NCBI GenBank assembly: GCA_022818135.1
Contig: JAFMSR010000018.1
Location: 17,740,847 to 17,804,846, forward strand
Reading direction: 5' to 3'
Length of the DNA stretch: 64,000 nucleotides
DNA from: Saxidomus purpurata
Lineage: Eukaryota; Mollusca; Bivalvia; Venerida; Veneridae
The translations under genes were made by a program, and so were the position numbers. Positions 44,403-58,805 of the stretch are shown here, piece after piece. Under the pieces are notes generated by a model that worked only from the letters and a program-made list of their open reading frames with translations, made no database searches and had not been told where the DNA came from. Every line of letters starts with the position of its first letter. The stretch's first letter is position 1.

Positions 44403-47400
44403 TTTTAACCTCTACCGGTAAATATTTAAAAAAAATTACACATCGTTAATTATCTCAAACTATTACCATGGAAATAACTTTTTATTCTTTAGGATAATGT
44501 GGTATTCTGGGTTTCCATCGCCAGAGTAGTAAGTCTAATTTAAAAAGTCCGCGTCACTTAAGTAAATTGTTGATATTTTGACAAATGCTGAATAATAAAT
44601 GAGCCAACTTGCACATGAATACGCGGAAACGCGTTAAGACAGGCATTAAAAACGGATATATGGATACATTACGTAATTACATAATATATAACGGATATCT
44701 GTTCTGACGTTTATGTAATGGAAAAATGCCTCATAAATGTCAAAAGTCTTATAGTAAAAACGGAAAAGATTAGTGTGATGCGGTACAACATATCCAATAC
44801 GACTGAAGGGCTTACCAACTAAGTCCTAAAGATATTTTGTTTCTGCAAGCTTTCCTATGTACTTGCAGTTTTATTCATCAAAACTTTACAATCATACTTT
44901 GACCCTTTATTGATTTACAGGACTGAATCCAACTAAGGAATACTAGCCTGTCTTTTGTCAGCAAACTGCTGGACCTTTCCCGTTTACCTGATGAGTTTAA
45001 AGTTATGGTAATTATAAGTTAAAACTCGAAATAAATAAACCGGTGATTAGTTATGTGTTTTGTTATAGGACTCTTCTTGATTAACGTCCTAAACATAACT
45101 TATGTGATATCTCGCAATACTTGACATCAGTGATGGTATTTACCGAACTTACCCTAAATACTTACATATATTTAATATCAAGTTAAATATTAACCGATTA
45201 GGAGGCTATGACCTTAGCATGTAATGAAGTGTTTGTATATAATTATATGGATATAAAATTACGGAAACTTATGATGATATAGTTGGCACTCATTTCTTTT
45301 ATCAGATGTTTTCCGAATGTGTTTACGTAAGTTTCAAGTAAGTTTGAGAATAAACATTAACTACTGATGTGTGTATGCATTAACATTTAATGATGTACCT
45401 TTATTGCAGCCTTTTTGGAATTTATGCTTGAAAACTGGTCGTGCTTGTAACATTTTACATATTTCACTGCAAATTGTTTGTGAAATATTCATATCTGTAG
45501 CTTTTTTGTGAATTCTCTATTAATATAACAACGTTTACGTGCAAGATAATGTAAATGCCGGGTAATATTTATTTTCTGAAATTTACGTTCGGAAAGTCAG
45601 TTGCTCCTTTCGTCGATTTTGAGTTTACTACAAAATCAAATGCCTTTGGCGGACTTTTAAAACTTGCATGAATACTTCACATTCAATTTTAACATCTTGG
45701 TCTGAAATTGTTTAACCTCATCAGTTTTTTGTGTAAGTGCTTGGCATTTAAATGTATTCTGTCGTTAGATATTGGCAATATGACAGTTCAACATGAAAGC
45801 TATTGCCGTGGTTTTCACAGACATTTAATTTATCAGAGATCAAATATTATTTAACAATCCAGACAGATTTATTTTATTGGCATGGAAACCATCAACTTAA
45901 TTAAAAAAAGAAAAACGTCACATTTGTATGTCTGCAACGATAAATAACAAATAAAAATATTGATACAGAACAATAAAGTCGACGGTAATGTAATCCTGTA
46001 GTTGACCGCAGTTTCCTATGCTACCGGAATATCTTGTTATCCTGGAGATTTATAGTGAACAGCATGTGCTCATATGAAATTACTGAGAATAAAATTCGTC
46101 AAAAGACTGTTTACGTTATCTGTGTCTCTCCAAGGCTAAACAATATTTAAGAAGAAATGTACTGACGCTGCATTGCTATGTTTCAGATAATAATTTCTGA
46201 ATTAATTACATCTGTTATCATGCTTTCTTTTTTCATATTATTAGAAATTCATATTCTAATTTATGTACATGTATATGTATCGAAATGAAAAAAAACTAAT
46301 CTTCAACATGACTACTAGCACTTTAACGCAAAACAAAATCTTAATATACTTGACATTACATGTTCCTATCTTTTTATAGGTATTTACGTTAGAATATAAG
46401 CCTACCATCACACAAACAGAATCAAATTCACGGTTTCCGTCAGTTTTGATCAAAATTGTAAACCAGCAAAACTCAAAGATTTAAAGAAAAACGATTTATT
46501 TGTCTATAGCTGATTTAGGAAAAAGTTAGAAAACTGCAACTGAGCTCATCACAGTATATGGTTTATTGTGTTTCCAGTACATTATTTGTGGTAGTTGCAA
46601 AGGAGAAAACTTCGAGTCTTGTCCACTGTTTTATGATTTGTACTTGTAGTGTTGTCCATATGACAAGAGGCGTTATTTGCTTGCTTTATGAGATATACAC
46701 GTTTACTCATGCAAATTTGCGTTTGTTGTACACTCTGTTTTCTCATTATATTCTCGTTTCTATGGGATTGAGCTGGTGCGTGTGTTTGCTTTATATTCTC
46801 TTAGAGCATCTTTGTTTTGCTTACTTAGGCGATGTAAATGTGTACCATTGCATTCATTCTATTTGAACAACTCGTTCGTCTCCATTTCTTTTGAACGGTT
46901 GGTGTTTGCAATCCTTTACAGTCCTCTGATATGGTTAGTACGTCCGGTATGTACACTTGGCCGGTTTAATGTATCTGTTCTCATCTAACGGCCATCGAAT
47001 TGTTAGAAATGGTAAGAATAGTACTACATATATTAGGCCTGATAATTTGAAGATACACTCAGACAAAGCTATACCAGTGTAGTCGTATGTTTTTGTCTCG
47101 TTCGTACAGAACAATAATACAAACAATTTACACACTATAGGTAAAATTCGCTATTTTCGCTGGTTTCATGTTTATGTTATGGTTGATTGTTGTGGATTTC
47201 ACGCATGAATGAATTCGTAACGGGTATCAATGTGAGAAGTTAAATATATACTACAATACTTTAGTAATAGTTTTCTGCTCTGAACTGTTATAAAGAAGAA
47301 AATTGATGACAATCTCATTTGAAACTGTTACGAATATCGAATTGGATCTATACGTTCCTTCAGGACAGCATACTTACAAACAACTATAAATCGATCTTAA

Positions 47401-48189
47401 TTATTTCAGTTCGTCAAGATATACATTTAAGTAGCAAACGATCTCTTTGAAAGTAATAGTTAATAAAAGAAAATGACTTCTTAAGCGTTTACGAATGCTT
47501 TTGTATCTTTACGTGGTGTAAATTGTAAGAACTTTGTCAATACAGTTATTGTTGTGTGTAAAGACTAGATATTTTAATAATGTCGATTAACTGAATCTTG
47601 ATTACCTGACGATAAAAGGACTAATGTATTAATGAAGATTCTTTCGATAGGTATCAAAATAGCAACGGATTTTTATGTGCGTGACGGGAACTGCCCATCT
47701 CAAAAATCTCCACTTTACATCAACAAAAATTTATTTCATTTTCAACTGAACCATTTTTATAAAAATGCATGTCTTTGTCCATTGATCTTAAACTACTTTA
47801 AACGAGAAACAATAAAAACACTACATTTTTTTAAATTTGTGCTAAAATAATCATTAACTGTAGACAACCCTTGATATCAATTAAAAGATCATAATTTTAC
47901 TTTGTGATCCTTTTTAGTTACTTTATTCTCTAATTGCAAGTTGTTTCCAAGATTATGCCAGATGTATGTTTTCCATGTATACCGTTTAGATTCACGCACA
48001 GATAATACAAAACAACTGACATAGGCATGCACTGATCATAAATGTCAACATTACTCTTTGCCTCCGGAACCATTTAAATGGCACTCCTACAAGTGATGCA
48101 TTACCTGCTTTAGATAGAATGACATATGTTTCAACAATAGCGGTGTTTCTCTGCTAGGCTCTTACTTCTAAACAAATCAAATGCATTTC
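44403..48189. other. AT-rich stretch, no supported gene
   Basis: Frames such as 46558-46866 (102 codons, plus) are hydrophobic, cysteine-rich and overlap other frames. No start context or splice pair is visible. No repeat shared with the rest of the window was recognised. Confidence 0.4.
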
Positions 48190-51100
48190 TAGAAATAAGA
48201 GTATCAATGGTATTTTTCACTCATTTGAAAATTAACACTGTGTAACGTGAATATTAAAAATACCAAAATAATAGCAACATGATTCCGATAAACGACGTGT
48301 AGTTTTCAAACTCGAATACAAAATAAAGGACAATAAAGTAATGTTGTTAACACAGTACTGTAACACAGCAAATTTACAAGATTTCACATTCAGTTTAAAC
48401 CTTCTCGAGAATAGTAGAAAATCAACAGAATTGAAGGCACACACAGTCACATGGTCATTAAAAAATGTAACGGTTAGTCATAGGAAAGAAAAATAGAGTA
48501 GGAAGGGGAGCATAAACTGACGGAAGTAAAATGTTAAGTAAAAGCAAGAAGATCGAACGAAAACAAACCATAATTCTGTCTGTCACATACAGCAAAATGA
48601 AAACATACATTTAAAAATTTAGAATTATAAGGCAAACAATTAATGAAAATGATTGAACACTTCTTGTAAACACAAAATATCAAATCCTCTAATTTTCAAG
48701 AATTTTAAAAAGAACGTAACTTTAGCTACTTTCAAATCTGGAAGCAAGATATGGGATTATTTCATGCTCAGGGTTCGGATTGCTCAAAAGGGTCCAAGCA
48801 TGAAATTATAAACGTAAGTAACTCCAGTAAATATATTCTCAGTCATATGTCATATTGAAGCAGCAATGTAACGCAACACCTTAGTGCATGATAGATGTGT
48901 AGGAAAGAATAATGTACGAATAACATCTGCGAATATCTTTGTCTATCCGGCTTTATTCTATCTTTCCCGGAGCAGACAAAGCCAAAGTCATTTGGTACGT
49001 CACAGCAGGAATGTTTCCACTTGATTCATGATTTTAAATCTTATTCACCTAATAACGTGACATCTAGCGTGGAAAAGATGCAGTGAGAATTTGAACGCAC
49101 CTCGCACTCGTATGATCCGACGCACGGTACCAATCCGGCTTTTGAACCACAGTGCTATATAGATAACCCTTATCATATCTTATTGTAAGCGTAAAGTTCA
49201 TTGTTATTATATCTTCAAAACTGATAAAGTGAAAATGAAAAGGCCTACACATATCAATTTTTTTTCGTCTTGTATTTCGTTTCATCTGATCAATTTGTAT
49301 CCTGTCTTAAAAACCATCTTAGTTTATATCAGATGCAAAATGCAAAGAGATTAATGACAACACAATTAATCTAAACAGTAAATACACTTATACCGAATCT
49401 GGAGTAGCATGTAGCGAATGTTTTATCTCAAACTAACGTAGACATTTAACGTTGGCAACTGGTTATTCAGTTTATTAGGATTTTGCATATGTATTCATCC
49501 AGACGACACTTAACTCAGCTGCATCAGACAGTAATTGATTCGGTCACAGTATACAGATCAGACCGTATCCTATATTATACCATCACAGGTCAAACGGGTC
49601 CTAAAAGAGATGTTATAAATATTTATATCAATTTTATTAGGTTTGCTTCTTTGAGTGAAAAGTACAAATAATTCTGTTTCTAAAGTGAAATTTATCTGAT
49701 TGAAGTATTTATATAAGGCTGGTCCCATGCCATCCAAGCATGTTTGTCCCATTCTTTGAGTGAATGGATTGTGAAAATAATTATGTAACATTAAGATAGA
49801 TATGACCGACGTTAAGGTCCAGCCACACAATATAGGTCACAGCTCAGATAATGCTAAAACCACTGTAAAGTTAAAAGTTTGCTCTTTTTCTCCGAGGCAT
49901 GGGTGAGCTGCATAGTCAGAAACAAAACTAGTAATTGTTTTGTAGCGCGTACCGTGTATTCCGATAGTTACGATAGCATGGCTGAAACATGTTTCCTGTT
50001 CTTCAGATAGATTTCAGAATATCTACTGAAACATTTCCCCGTGGGTAGTGCCTGACATCAGCAGAAAGTTTTTTTTCCACAAAACATGTCCAACAGTTTA
50101 TATCTTTTTAAGGATGCTTTCAATGTATGTAAATCTTTGTATGTTTAGAAAGATCTTTTCAATCTTTAAAGATAGAAAGTGAACAAGATTGATAATGGTC
50201 ACGACTACAAAAATAAATATGTCATTACATTTAATACTTTTAATTTTTCATCAAGTTTTATAAGGGTAATGAGGGTTGCCTATACCAATTTCATGGCCTT
50301 TATACATGGCAACCGTGTCACAGATTTAGAAAACATTTGTTTCAATTCAATATTCATTTCTGTATAGCAAGGGGGTATATCCTTGAAAGAGCATAACCTT
50401 TGACACTGTTCGCTCAAACAGGAATAACGTATGAAATACAAGAAAACGCTTTCAGTATAGAGAGTTCAACCCTATCTGTCAGTCTTCTTTACATATTGAC
50501 AATTGGTGAGGCATTTTTAGTTATAAATTTCTGTCTTGTAATCATGATTATCATAACTCTTTTTCTTTTATTTGTTTAAATAATGAAAAGACCTGGCGAA
50601 TAAAACCAGTTTAGGTCAGGCACAGTAAGTCCTGAAGTGTTGCAAAAGGAATTTCCAAACTCTTTCGCAAAGCAACTCCTGTTTACATCGCGATCATTAG
50701 ACACGGAAACATGTTAATCATTTTATTCAGAACAATTAAAGACATTCAGGTAAAAGCGGCGTTCAGAGGTAAATCCACTTTTAAAAACTTGATTAAATAT
50801 TGACTGCTTAATAGGCTATGGTTTGAAGCATATTTAGCTTTCACTCTTTTTGGTGTTTTCTGGAATAGAGATGGGAAGCTAATTATGTGTTATGTTCCGC
50901 CTCTTTATATCATGCTAGCACTTGTCAATCGAACATAAGAATTCCATCAATGAAATTACTCACAAGATTACATTACAAGACTGGATTTATCGTTTAAGAT
51001 AAAAGTATTTTGTATCGACCTCACCTTGCCTACATATTTTGTAGGTTTACCGTTTAATGTTTTATAGATCGGTTTCGGTAGTCAAATAAGACAGGTGTGT

Positions 51101-51589
51101 TTATGGAAATATTTGACAAAAAAACCTTTCTTGTGAATACACTATATAAATTACTATTATTAATCACTTATATAAATCACTTTTATACTACGAGCATTGA
51201 AAGTCTGAAGTGACTTTTTTCCGGTGTTGGACTTTAACATTTAACTATAAAATTATCGTGCAATTTTACTGTCAAAACTCAGTGTTCAGAATATTTTTTT
51301 GAATTTATGAAAAGAGCGAAAGCGCCTGTGATACAAACTATGTACCATGAAAGCTATGAGTATTCTCTTAAAGTATTTAAAATGCACATTTACGAGTTCT
51401 AGTCCAATACTCGATGGGCTTACGCCTTAGCATTTAAACATGATAAATGTGTACCATTTGTTTTGTTTATAATGGTAATCTTTTAAATATTTGTCTTCTT
51501 TTTATGCGAATGTGGTACCTACTTGCCAAACAATGCAGGTACAATTGACACCCTGCACTATGGCAATTAACCTAGTGTTATTTTCTGAA

Positions 51590-51900
51590 ATGCTTTAATT
51601 GATATTGTTTTAACGAGTTCCAAAGCGAATGTGTTTTTCCATTTTCGTCTAGCTTATCGACTGAATTATTTCTAAGCCGGCTTGTGAAGTGATTTTAACT
51701 ATATAATCGATACTTGTAATGAACGAGTTTCTGTTTATTTCCAGAACATTATATCGAAACAATCTACAGCCCGACAACCTGGACAAAAAAACGTAACTGC
51801 ACGCTAGAAGGGCCTCTGGCAGTTTCTAGGAACTAAAATAGTACTTTTGATGATTGATAAATGTGACCAGATTTGGTATCAGAGCGACAATAAGGTTGTT
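51590..51900 (+). repeat. Best-conserved block of duplication B, unit 1
   Basis: About 300 bp matching 58360-58665 at over 90% by eye, including 'tttaacgagttcca', 'cgactgaattatttctaag', 'aatgaacgagtttctgttta', 'caatctacagcccgacaa' and 'gaccagatttggtatcagag'. Flanking sequence is clearly more diverged. No shared reading frame of note, so a regulatory or noncoding function is possible but unproven. Confidence 0.6.
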
Positions 51901-52860
51901 ATTGCTAGTTTAAATGAATACCAGGCAATATGATCTTTATACTAGGTATAACTGTTATAAATATAGTACAAAAAATGTGTTGAACATTAAAGCGCTTCAC
52001 AACAGACAAACGAAAATGCAGAATAATGATATTTATCAACAGCTTCATTGTTTTGATTTTTTCCAATATTCATTTCTATCAATTATAGCAGAAATTAAAC
52101 TCATTGTCGAGTCATACCTCAATACTTACTTTACAAAGATGACAAATACACTTAAAGGGACATACCCTAGAACTGATGTCGACTAAATAACCTCCAAAAC
52201 ATAAATCTTAGAATCTTTGAAATTATTATAACTTAATCTAAAAGTTTCAGCTATGCATTCCCAGTCATTATCGATAAAATCAGCGGTTTAAAATATACTG
52301 CAGTACCGTAAACCATTTAATAATCTATGTAGAGTTGTTGTTGTACAATTACTGGGGGAATGCGATTTATTAGAGAAAGACTCTATATTGATTTATTGTG
52401 GTAAAATGAGGCATTTTTCGCCATAAATTCTTCTTTGAAATTGTATTTACTTATCATTTTACGTTCATTGAACACATAATCTATGTTTCGATGATATAAT
52501 CTGCTAGATATAGGGAGTGGCTCTTTAAGTTGATTTATTGCGAGCCTTTTAAGATACCAGGTATTCGTGACATAGTACTTTCGTTTTTGTATTTCGCTTT
52601 AACCCAAACCTCAGTTACACCAAAGTCGCTAAGATTGATTTTAGAAAAGTATTGAGAGAATATATCGGAATGTTTTTAATGTTCTTATCCTAAAAATTAT
52701 AGTCCATCGCCTCAACCCTGGCTTGATTGTCTGGCAATATATAAATTATTGAAGTTACAGGTATGCCTTTCACAGTTTCTTTCTCTTTCAATAGTTAATC
52801 CTGCTTGTATAACTCGTTAGAATATCATCAATTTGTTCATAAAGTTCTGCAAGTAAAACT

Positions 52861-53050
52861 AGTTTGCAAAGTAACAAAATTGAATACCATGAAAAGTAGT
52901 GATAGTTTGCGAAATAATAAAAATGAAAGCCGAAATCGTTTGCAAAATAATGATATGGAATAAAATAGAAGGTAGAAGTAGGTTGCAAAATAAGAACATG
53001 GAAAGTAGAAATAGTATGCATAATAATAAAATAGTAAGCAGAAAAAGTGT
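52861..53050 (+). repeat. 33-bp minisatellite, unit 1 copy
   Basis: Repeats of 'aataataaaatggaaagtag' plus 'aaatagtttgcaa' (33 bp), five to six degenerate units. Also present in duplication unit 2 at 59759-59888, so it predates the duplication. It produces the frame at 52899-53162. Confidence 0.8.
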
Positions 53051-54123
53051 ATACTTTATTAATTACTTGCGTTTGCTTTTCATGAATACTTGCTCTTCTA
53101 TTTTGCACGACTATTTAAAAATTGCTCTTGTTCGTGTTAAAGTCATGATTTTAATATTTTAAGAATAACTTCTCGTACGGTAAAATGTTTGAGTGACGAG
53201 CTTCAAAGAAGCCGTCAAGACCCCTGTACGATAGTTCTACACAATATTATTATCATCAATGTGGCCATTTTGCTTCTATAAATATTTCCAGTTATGAAAT
53301 GTGAAAAAAATATTAACTAAATGTCTCGACATACCTTAACAAAAAAATCACAAAATTATGTTAGATTTTAACATTGCATTTACAAAATATGAAATGGCTT
53401 TGCTTAGTGTCGAAACTTTAATCCCGAAGCTGTTAACATGAGTGAAACGTTATTACAATCTTAAATCTCGCTAAATGGTTTCATTAAAAGAGATTTACGT
53501 TCAATTACAATTTGGCATGTTGTCAGTTAAGGATAAAAGTTTGTCGATATAGACACTTAAGCGTCCAAATTTCTTCCGAAAAAGAATTTATAATTTACAA
53601 AAATTACTCCTAAAAATACCACGGTAAAATACTTAATATTGATGATACTGTATACTCTGTTTTATAGATTTAATTACACTTAAAGAGACTATTCTTTTGA
53701 GTTTTTGTTCGGCTTTGGGGTAAGGCGTTTTGTATTGGTATAAGTGGCAAATGGTTTTTGTTTAAGGTCTGAGTATTTTTTAATCAATGTTTACTCAATA
53801 AAATATTTAACTGATTAAACGAGCGCATTTTGCAATGACCAACACTGTCTATAATAAAAGATAATTTTACTCTTTGATTTATTCTAGCATGGTTGTGTAA
53901 CCTACTACTTTGCAATGATTGCACGCCTACCAAATGTTCCGTGGACTTATTTGTTTCCGTTTGAATTCATAGCATTGATTACCATAAACAAGCAAAAGGC
54001 CAATAAATAACTTCAATGTTCAACATGTTATATCAGTTTTTCATACAACGGAATTAACAACGCTGCATAAAAATGAAATTCTAGCATCAGTTTAAGCTTC
54101 GGAACATGAATTTGACATCAGCA

Positions 54124-54591
54124 TGATTAGTGATCTTCTGATTGCGGATCGAATCATGTTTACATCATGTTATTAAGGTCATTTCGAAACCGAATGCTTA
54201 ATCTATGGAACGCTGTATGAAACTATTTGCAGTTCGTATTAGTACATATTTGAAATGAACCAATGAATAAAGCGATGATTTTGTACAAAGAAAAACAAAG
54301 ACCAAATCTTTGCTTTTTGTAAATTCTTTGCCATGTAAGGCAAATGTGGATATGTTTTGAACTCCTCAGTCTTTTCTAAGCTTGTGATGCTTTATCTTGT
54401 ATGATTTACTGTACCAAATTCTGTATTTGTTGTCTTTTATCGTTTAATTATTGTAGTGACTCTTGTTTCAAGATGACTAGATAATAATTAAAATATAACT
54501 TTTAGAATAAACAAAATGTATGTTATCATACTTTCTTCATAAGTTTATGTCTAATATCAGCTTGAAAAATGCAAATAAACACTGATTGCTA
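54124..54591. other. Spacer between the two units of duplication B
   Basis: AT-rich; no gene, and no counterpart seen after unit 2. Confidence 0.45.
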
Positions 54592-57255
54592 GACAATAGA
54601 GTATCAATTGCATGTTTCATCCATTTGAAAATTAACACCATGTAACGTGAACATTAACAAATACAAAAATAATAGCAACATGATTCTGATAAACGACTTA
54701 TAAAGGACAATAAAGAAAGGTTATTAATATAGTACACTAGCACAGCAAGCTTAAAAATTTTCGCGTTCAGTTTCTCTACGGCCCCTTGGTAATTATTATA
54801 CTAAATAAACACAATTTTAGGCACAGACAGTTATAGTTACATTATTATGAGAGATGTAACTGCAACTCGTGGGAACAGGGAAAATAAGAAAGGGGTGCAT
54901 TATATGAAATGAAATAAGATAAGACGTACAGTAAAATCAAGAAAATCGAAGGAAAACAATTACACTGCCAAATCTGGATGCAAATTTTGAGATAGTATTA
55001 AGAATAAATTTAATAGTCATCAACAGGGTTCGCATTGCTCAAATTATCAATATAAGATGTTCCAGTAAATATATTACTTGATCAAAATGGTCTCCGGACG
55101 AAATCATAAACATATGCAAACCCGATAAAGATATACTTAGTCATATGTTAGTATTAGAGCAGTAACATAACATAACATCTTAGAGCATGGTGGATGTGTT
55201 GGAAAGAATAATCTAAGAATATCTTCTTTGAATATATTTTTATATCGGGATTCCCGGTGCAGACAAAATCAAAGTCAAATGGTAAGTCGCAGGTTGAAGG
55301 CTCTCTACTTGTTACATGTGTTGCAATCTTATTTAACTAATCACCTGCCACCAAGAGTTGCAAAAATCTAGAGAATTTAAGCGCTCTTTGCAGATCAGAT
55401 GCTTGGTGCAAATCCGGTTTCTGAATCACAGTGTTCTATAAATAATCCTATTATATGTTATTGCGGTTGTAAAGTTCATTGTTATTATCTCTACAAAATG
55501 CATGTCGACACAGTGAAAATAAATAAAGATATGACAATTTTTTTCATTGTATATTCCATTTCATCTGGTGTACATTTCTCTTGTCCTAAAATCACTTAAG
55601 TTAATATCAGATGTTAATATGCTTAAAAGAATGATGACAACAAAATTACACTACAACAATTGGTAAGTTACTGTCTTTAAACTTATACAGATTAAGGAGT
55701 AGCAAAATATTTGAAACAAAAAATGCCTGTGTGTAGTGAATGTATTATCTCAAACTTACGCAGACATTTAACGTTGGCAACTGGTTATTCAGTTTATTTG
55801 GGTTTTTGCATAAGCATTCATCCAGACGACACATAACTCATCTGTATCAGGCAGTAATTGATTCGTTCACAGTATATAGATCAGACTGCATCATATATTA
55901 TTCAATCACAGGTCAAACGGGTCCTAAAAGTATAGTTATAAATATTCATATGAATTTTATTGATAGTTCTTCTGGTGTGCGGCTTTGAGTTGAAGTACTA
56001 ATAATTCTGTTTCTCAACTGAAATTTATCTGATGATAGGACTGATATAAGGCTGGTTGTGTTCTCATACCAAGCAAGCAAGTTTGTCCCAACCTTTGAAT
56101 GAATGAATTAGGAAGTTCTTCTGTACCATCAGGAGAAAATAGTCTAAACAAGGTACAAGCAAACTATACAGGTCAAAGTTCAGAAAATGCTCAAACCGCT
56201 GTAGAGTTAAAGGGTTTCTTTTTTCCCCAAGGCATGAGAGAGCTGCATAGTCAGAAACAAAACTTATCGTTTACTGGCACGTACCGTATATTCCAATATC
56301 TGGCAAAGTTACAATAGAAGCACCAGATTTTAGAATATCTGCATAAACATCTCAATGTAGGATGCGCCTGACATCACCTGAAGTTTTATCCACAAAACAT
56401 ATCATAAAGTGTATACTTTTCTAGCTATGTTTAAAAAGTATGTAAACCTGTATATCTTAAGAAATGTCTTTTAAATCTTTATAAAAATAAAATAAACCAA
56501 ATGATCATGTTCATAACTACAAAAAGAAATATGTCACAACATGTATAATTGTTGATAAGTTACATTTATGGCATTTTATAGATTGCAACCGTGTCACATA
56601 TTTCAGATCATAGTAGATATTAAGAACGTGTTACATGGTTCTCTCAAGCAGGGAATAATGAATCAAATACAAGAAATCCACATCTGTAAGCCTCGTGTAA
56701 TAGTAGGTAAGACATTATATTACATTTAATGTCCAATTTATCTTTTGTAAGTATGAGCATCATCATTCTTTATGTTTTATTTGTTTTGAAAATGAACAGA
56801 CCTTAAAAACATGGCAAATAAAACTCACGTTTAGGTAAGAAGTTGCCATAATCTGTCATTTAGTGTTGTAATAGGAATTCTAAACCCTTTCGCAATACAA
56901 CCCCTGTTTACGATGCGATTAAAATATACACGGAAACATGTCTCACAGAAGTACGGGCATGTTGCGGAAACTCAAGTAAAAACATGTACGTCAGGAAGTA
57001 ATTCTACGGAAATATTGTAATATTTAAGTAAAAAAAACAACATCGAAAACTGATGGAATATGTGTGGCAAGGCTTTCACTTTTTTGTGTCGTATATTCTC
57101 GTAATTTGAAATACATGTTTCCTTCCGCGTATACTTCCTGGTTGTATTTCCTTATTTCATACGTATCTTGTGTCTAGGCACGTTTTCTTGAGTTGTTCTT
57201 GACTTGTGTATATTTTGTTTCTGTGCTACTAGATGGTCTATCTTTAATTGTAATA

Positions 57256-57360
57256 GAGTTTGGTGGATAGGGTTAAAAGCTATTATTTACTCTACCCTTT
57301 TTACACACACCTATTTCAGCTGGATCTTTTCTTGAAAAAATGTGCATAATTCGACTTTAA
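57256..57360 (-). mobile_element. TTAA-flanked MITE, copy 4 (one end only)
   Basis: About 105 bp matching one end of the MITE: 'gtttggtggatagggtt', 'agctattattt', 'acacacacctatttcagct', ending 'cataattcgactttaa'. The other end is missing. Confidence 0.85.
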
Positions 57361-58359
57361 TATGCATAACATTTTCAAAGAAAGAATATTTTGATATGAG
57401 GGAAGTCATAAAAAAACTTAGAAATACCTCTCACACTTTTTAAGAGGCATGATCTACTGAAACACGTAAAGCATTTTATTCAAAGCAATTAAAGACATGC
57501 AGATATAAGGGGCGTTCAGAGTTAAAACCTCTTTTGAAAACTTGATTTAATATAGACTGCTTATCAGGCTATAGTTTGAAGCATTTTGAGATTTTAATCT
57601 TTTTGCTTTTCGGGAAGCTGATTATTCATAATATTCCGCATCCTAATGTTATGATACACACGCGAACATAAGAATTCCATCAATGAAATAACTCACAAGA
57701 TTACATGACAAGACAGGATTTATCGTTTTAGATAAAAGTCATTTTATGGAAACCAGCTTGCCTACACTTTTTGTAGGTTTTACCGTTTAATGTTTTATAT
57801 ATCGTTCTCTGTAGTCATTTATTAGACAATATTGATTACGGAAGATTGACAAAACAACATTTCTTGCAAATACAGTTGTATCATAGTAAATCACTTTGGG
57901 AACGGGTTCTTTGATGTTCCGAGTATTGTCTGAAGCGACTTTAAAAAAAAATCTAACAGGTATGTCCGGTGTGGAACTTACGACTTGCATTTTACCTTTA
58001 TTTATCGTGCAGTTGTACTGTCAATTTACAGATGTGATTCTCAAAACCCAATGTTAAGAATATTTTTTGAATTTATATCAAGAGTGATAGTGTCTATGAT
58101 CTAAACTTAGTACCATAAAAAGCCATGAGTATTCACTAAAATTATTCAAAATGGGCATTAACGACTTCTGGTACAGTACTCTGTGGGCTTAAGGCTTAAC
58201 ATTTCAAAAATGATAATGATGAAGCATGTGTTGTTAAAACATCGGTTTTTCTTTAAATAGTTCTCTCCCTTTTTGTGGAAATGTGGTTCCTACTTGCCAA
58301 GCTGTACAAGTTAAATTGGCACCATGCACTTAGGTAATTGACCTAGTTTTATTTTCAGA

Positions 58360-58665
58360 AATGCTTCAATTGATATAGTTTTAACGAGTTCCACAGGGAA
58401 TGTGTTTTTCCATTTTAGTCTAACTTATCGACTGAATTATTTCTAAGTCGGCTTGTGAAGTGATTTTAATTACATAATCGATTCTTGTAATGAACGAGTT
58501 TCTGTTTATTTCCAGAACATCATATCGAAACAATCTACAGCCCGACAATGTGGATTTTGACAAAAATTTAACTGCGCACTAGAAGGGCCTCTAGCAGTTT
58601 CTAGGAACTAAAATAGTACTTTGAGGATTGATCAATGTGACCAGATTTGGTATCAGAGCGACAAT
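58360..58665 (+). repeat. Best-conserved block of duplication B, unit 2
   Basis: Partner of 51590-51900; see that entry. Confidence 0.6.
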
Positions 58666-58805
58666 GAAGATATTATAACAAGGAATACGGGGAATATGAT
58701 CTTTATACTATTACAGAAATAACTGTTGTATACAGTAAACAAAGATACGACTTTTCGAATTTTTGCAATAGGCAATTCTATCAATTATAGCAGATATTAT
58801 ACTCA

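Larger units (their letters stand above)
48190..54123 (+). repeat. Segmental tandem duplication B, unit 1
   Basis: Collinear with 54592-60739. Anchors are 'tttgaaaattaacac..tgtaacgtga' (48227), 'gacatttaacgttggcaactggtta' (49441), 'aattccatcaatgaaat.actcac' (50940), 'tctacagcccgacaa' (51762), 'ttaactgattaaa.gag' (53808) and 'aagcttcggaacatgaatttgacatcagc' (about 54095). Identity varies from about 75% to over 90% by block. No gene recognised. Confidence 0.92.

Noticed and set aside
49483..49671. Paralogous frames at 49483-49671 and 55740-55988 (both with ITGQTGPK)
   Set aside because: Both stay open over about 49 codons, but by eye about 13 of roughly 17 nucleotide differences change the amino acid, as expected without protein constraint.
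56099..56317. 72-codon frame starting MNELGSSSVPSGENS
   Set aside because: The matching segment in duplication unit 1 (about 49760-49990) is broken by frameshifts and stops.
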